DNA from: Caproicibacter sp047777415
GTDB taxonomy: Bacteria; Bacillota; Clostridia; Oscillospirales; Acutalibacteraceae
Assembly (NCBI GenBank): GCA_047777415.1
Contig: JBKEEO010000001.1
Location: 434,001-498,000, forward strand
DNA length: 64,000 nt
Direction of reading: 5' to 3'
Below are positions 61,650 to 64,000 of this stretch, piece after piece. The position numbers and the translations under genes were made by a program. The first letter of the stretch is position 1. Each line of letters starts with the position of its first letter. The notes beneath the pieces are model-generated. The model ran no database searches, was not told the origin of the DNA, and saw nothing but the letters and a program-made list of their open reading frames with translations.

Positions 61650-62686
61650 ATGGCAGCAGTCGGAAAAATGCCGGCGGAATGGGAACAACATGAACGCACG
61701 CTCATTCAGTGGCCGGTACGGGATTCTCTCGTTCATCCGGAAAATTATGAAGAAGTTTGTGCAGGGTATGCGGCGGCAGCGCGTGCCGCTGCGGAATTTG
61801 AACCTGTAACGGTGATTGCGGACAGGGATACCGTCGAGCAAGCTGAACGCCTTTGCGGAGACGGTGTGGAGGTTTTTTCCGCACCCCACAGTGATGCATG
61901 GGTAAGGGACAGCGGGCCCACCGTTGTACGGAACAACAGCGGAGAAAGGCTGGGCGTACGGTGGCAATTTAACGCGTGGGGTGAAAAATATACTCCGTAT
62001 GAGCCGGACCATGAAGCGGCACGCGCAGTGCTGGAACATCTGAAAATTCCGCGCATTGATGCGCCAATCGTGCTGGAAGGCGGCTCAATTCATACAGACG
62101 GGCAGGGCACACTTCTAACCACGGAGCAGTGCCTTCTTAACCCGAACCGAAACCCGAATCTAAGCCGCGAGGATATTGAAAAAACGTTGCGGGATTTTCT
62201 GGGCGTTGAGAAATTCATCTGGTTAAGACGCGGGCTTGCGGGCGATGAAACAGACGGACATGTGGACAACCTCGCCTGTTTTGCAAAGCCCGGTACAGTG
62301 ATATTACAGGTATGCGACGACCCTAATGATGAAAATTACGCTATCACAGAAGAAAACCGAAATATTTTGCGCGCTGCGCGTGACGCACAGGGACGAGCAC
62401 TGGAACTAATTGAAATTCCACAGCCGCCTGCACGCTATTATAACGGAACACGGCTGACGTTAAGCTACCTAAATTTTTACCTTGTCAACGGCGGATTGAT
62501 CCTGCCGATTTTCGGCGAAGACGCCGCAAAAACGGACGAAACAGCAATTCAGATTTTACAAGAAGCATTTCCAGACCGTAAAATCAGAACAGTGGACGGA
62601 ATTCCCCTTGTGCGTGAAGGCGGAAATGTCCACTGCATCACCCAGCAGATACCGGCCGAATGTCAGAACACGAAGGAGGCAGACAC

Positions 62687-62690
<4 letters not shown>
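61650..62690 (+). CDS. aguA: Agmatine deiminase
   Basis: The enzyme hydrolyses agmatine to N-carbamoylputrescine and ammonia. This 346-residue protein has the family blocks MPAEWEQHERTLIQWPVR, LEGGSIHTDGQGTLLTTEQCLLN, RGLAGDETDGHVDNLACF and the C-terminal EGGNVHCITQQIPA with catalytic Cys329. AGGAGG lies 10 bases before the ATG. Its stop overlaps the aguB start (ATGA), so the two proteins are made together for putrescine synthesis from arginine-derived agmatine. Confidence 0.95.
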
Positions 62691-63565
<875 letters not shown>

Positions 63566-63614
63566 ACAAACGAGTTCGCATTGATATCATAAAACAAAAA
63601 TGATACAAAAGCCA

Positions 63615-63649
63615 AAAAACCGTACGGCGAAATCGCTGTACGGTTTTTT
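63615..63649. terminator. Terminator between aguB and the flavin reductase gene
   Basis: AAAACCGTAC-GGCGA and TCGC-GTACGGTTTT pair with one mismatch, with A and T runs on opposite sides, so it can serve both converging genes. Confidence 0.88.
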
Positions 63650-63710
63650 ATATGTCTGTTTCTCTGCCGTAAAACTGACTTGAAAGAGAAAGAGGGTCAA
63701 ACAGTGCGGA

Positions 63711-64000
63711 TTACGCCTTTTTCAACACCTTTTCAATTTCACCTATGAATACATGATGATAGTCTTTGTTCGGATAATTCGCGGCATCCAGTGACGAATC
63801 GATAAAACATGCAGGTTCCATCGTCTGCTTATAGAGTTTGCGGCAAATGAGAACAAGTTTTGCCTCACTGAAATACGGCGCATTTTCCGTAAAAACGGGA
63901 GTAAGTCCCGTCGCTTGAATTTTATCGCCATCGCGACCGGAGTGACTGCCGCAGTAACTGAGCGCCTGACGGTGGACCTCATCGAATACGCAAAGCGAAT
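63711..64000 (-). CDS. Flavin reductase-family protein, N-terminus cut off by the window end
   Basis: The minus strand frame ending with TAA at 63711 is open to the window edge (95 codons). It reads HSGRDGDKIQATGLTPVFT, then AKLVLICRKLYKQTMEPACF and NYPNKDYHHVFIGEIEKVL, which match flavin reductase-like FMN-binding split-barrel proteins common in anaerobes. The full protein should be about 170-200 residues. Members bind FMN and often work with rubredoxin-type partners or oxidases; the partner here is not visible. A 79-codon frame shifted by one base is a shadow. Confidence 0.8.
   Translation of the reverse strand, partial: SLCVFDEVHRQALSYCGSHSGRDGDKIQATGLTPVFTENAPYFSEAKLVLICRKLYKQTMEPACFIDSSLDAANYPNKDYHHVFIGEIEKVLKKA

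Overview
The window looks like a chromosomal segment of a low-to-mid GC Gram-positive anaerobe of class Clostridia, plausibly Oscillospiraceae (inference, not proven). Supporting signs are strong AGGAGG-type ribosome binding sites with many TTG/GTG starts, type III glutamine synthetase, a split archaeal-type glutamate synthase with its own polyferredoxin, Acr3/ArsP arsenic genes, FeoAB and an AguA/AguB agmatine pathway.

Layout. 1-14.1 kb holds a GT39 mannosyltransferase-like membrane protein (cut by the window edge), an Nramp-like transporter without the usual metal ligands, glnN, a divergent five-gene glutamate synthase operon, an SDR protein, a CrtO-like acyltransferase, a surface protein with cohesin-like and cadherin-like domains, and a zinc-ribbon membrane protein. 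14.2-17.7 kb is an arsenic operon with two ArsR-type operators. 17.7-20.3 kb is feoAB. 20.4-21.7 kb is an IS481-family element with 26-bp direct repeats, placed just upstream of the promoter of tRNA-Gly(CCC).

21.8-43.5 kb is a surface-polysaccharide locus. It opens with a decayed copy of an O-antigen-ligase-like gene and a polyprenyl sugar-phosphate transferase gene, broken by an ISL3 element, an IS256 element and two deletions. Then come two GT2 glycosyltransferases, an isolated phage baseplate BppU-like gene on the opposite strand, and a long leftward operon: rfbA-rfbC-rfbB-rfbD (dTDP-rhamnose), wzm, wzt, a 1745-residue fusion protein, wecB, a small anchored protein, a GT-C-like polytopic protein and a GtrA flippase. 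The fusion protein carries methyltransferase, kinase-like, coiled-coil, GT4 and WbsX parts in an order that recalls the O-antigen chain terminator WbdD. The Wzt ATPase carries a beta-propeller-like C-terminal half. Together these suggest an ABC-exported polysaccharide whose chain end may be modified by the fusion protein and read by Wzt.

43.5-46.8 kb holds an IS3 remnant, a TagD-Gfo/Idh fusion gene and non-coding structured DNA. 46.8-57.1 kb is a sugar-utilisation region: iron alcohol dehydrogenase, LacI-type regulator, then a leftward operon of sugar-binding lipoprotein, ABC ATPase, permease, xylulokinase-like kinase, DUF4867 protein and L-fucose/L-arabinose isomerase-like protein, with two operator-like sites in its leader. 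57.3-61.3 kb has the intact ligase-like and sugar transferase genes followed by broken rfbB and rfbA fragments. Decay is therefore reciprocal between the two copies of the polysaccharide module. 61.6-63.6 kb is aguA-aguB, and the window ends in a partial flavin reductase gene.
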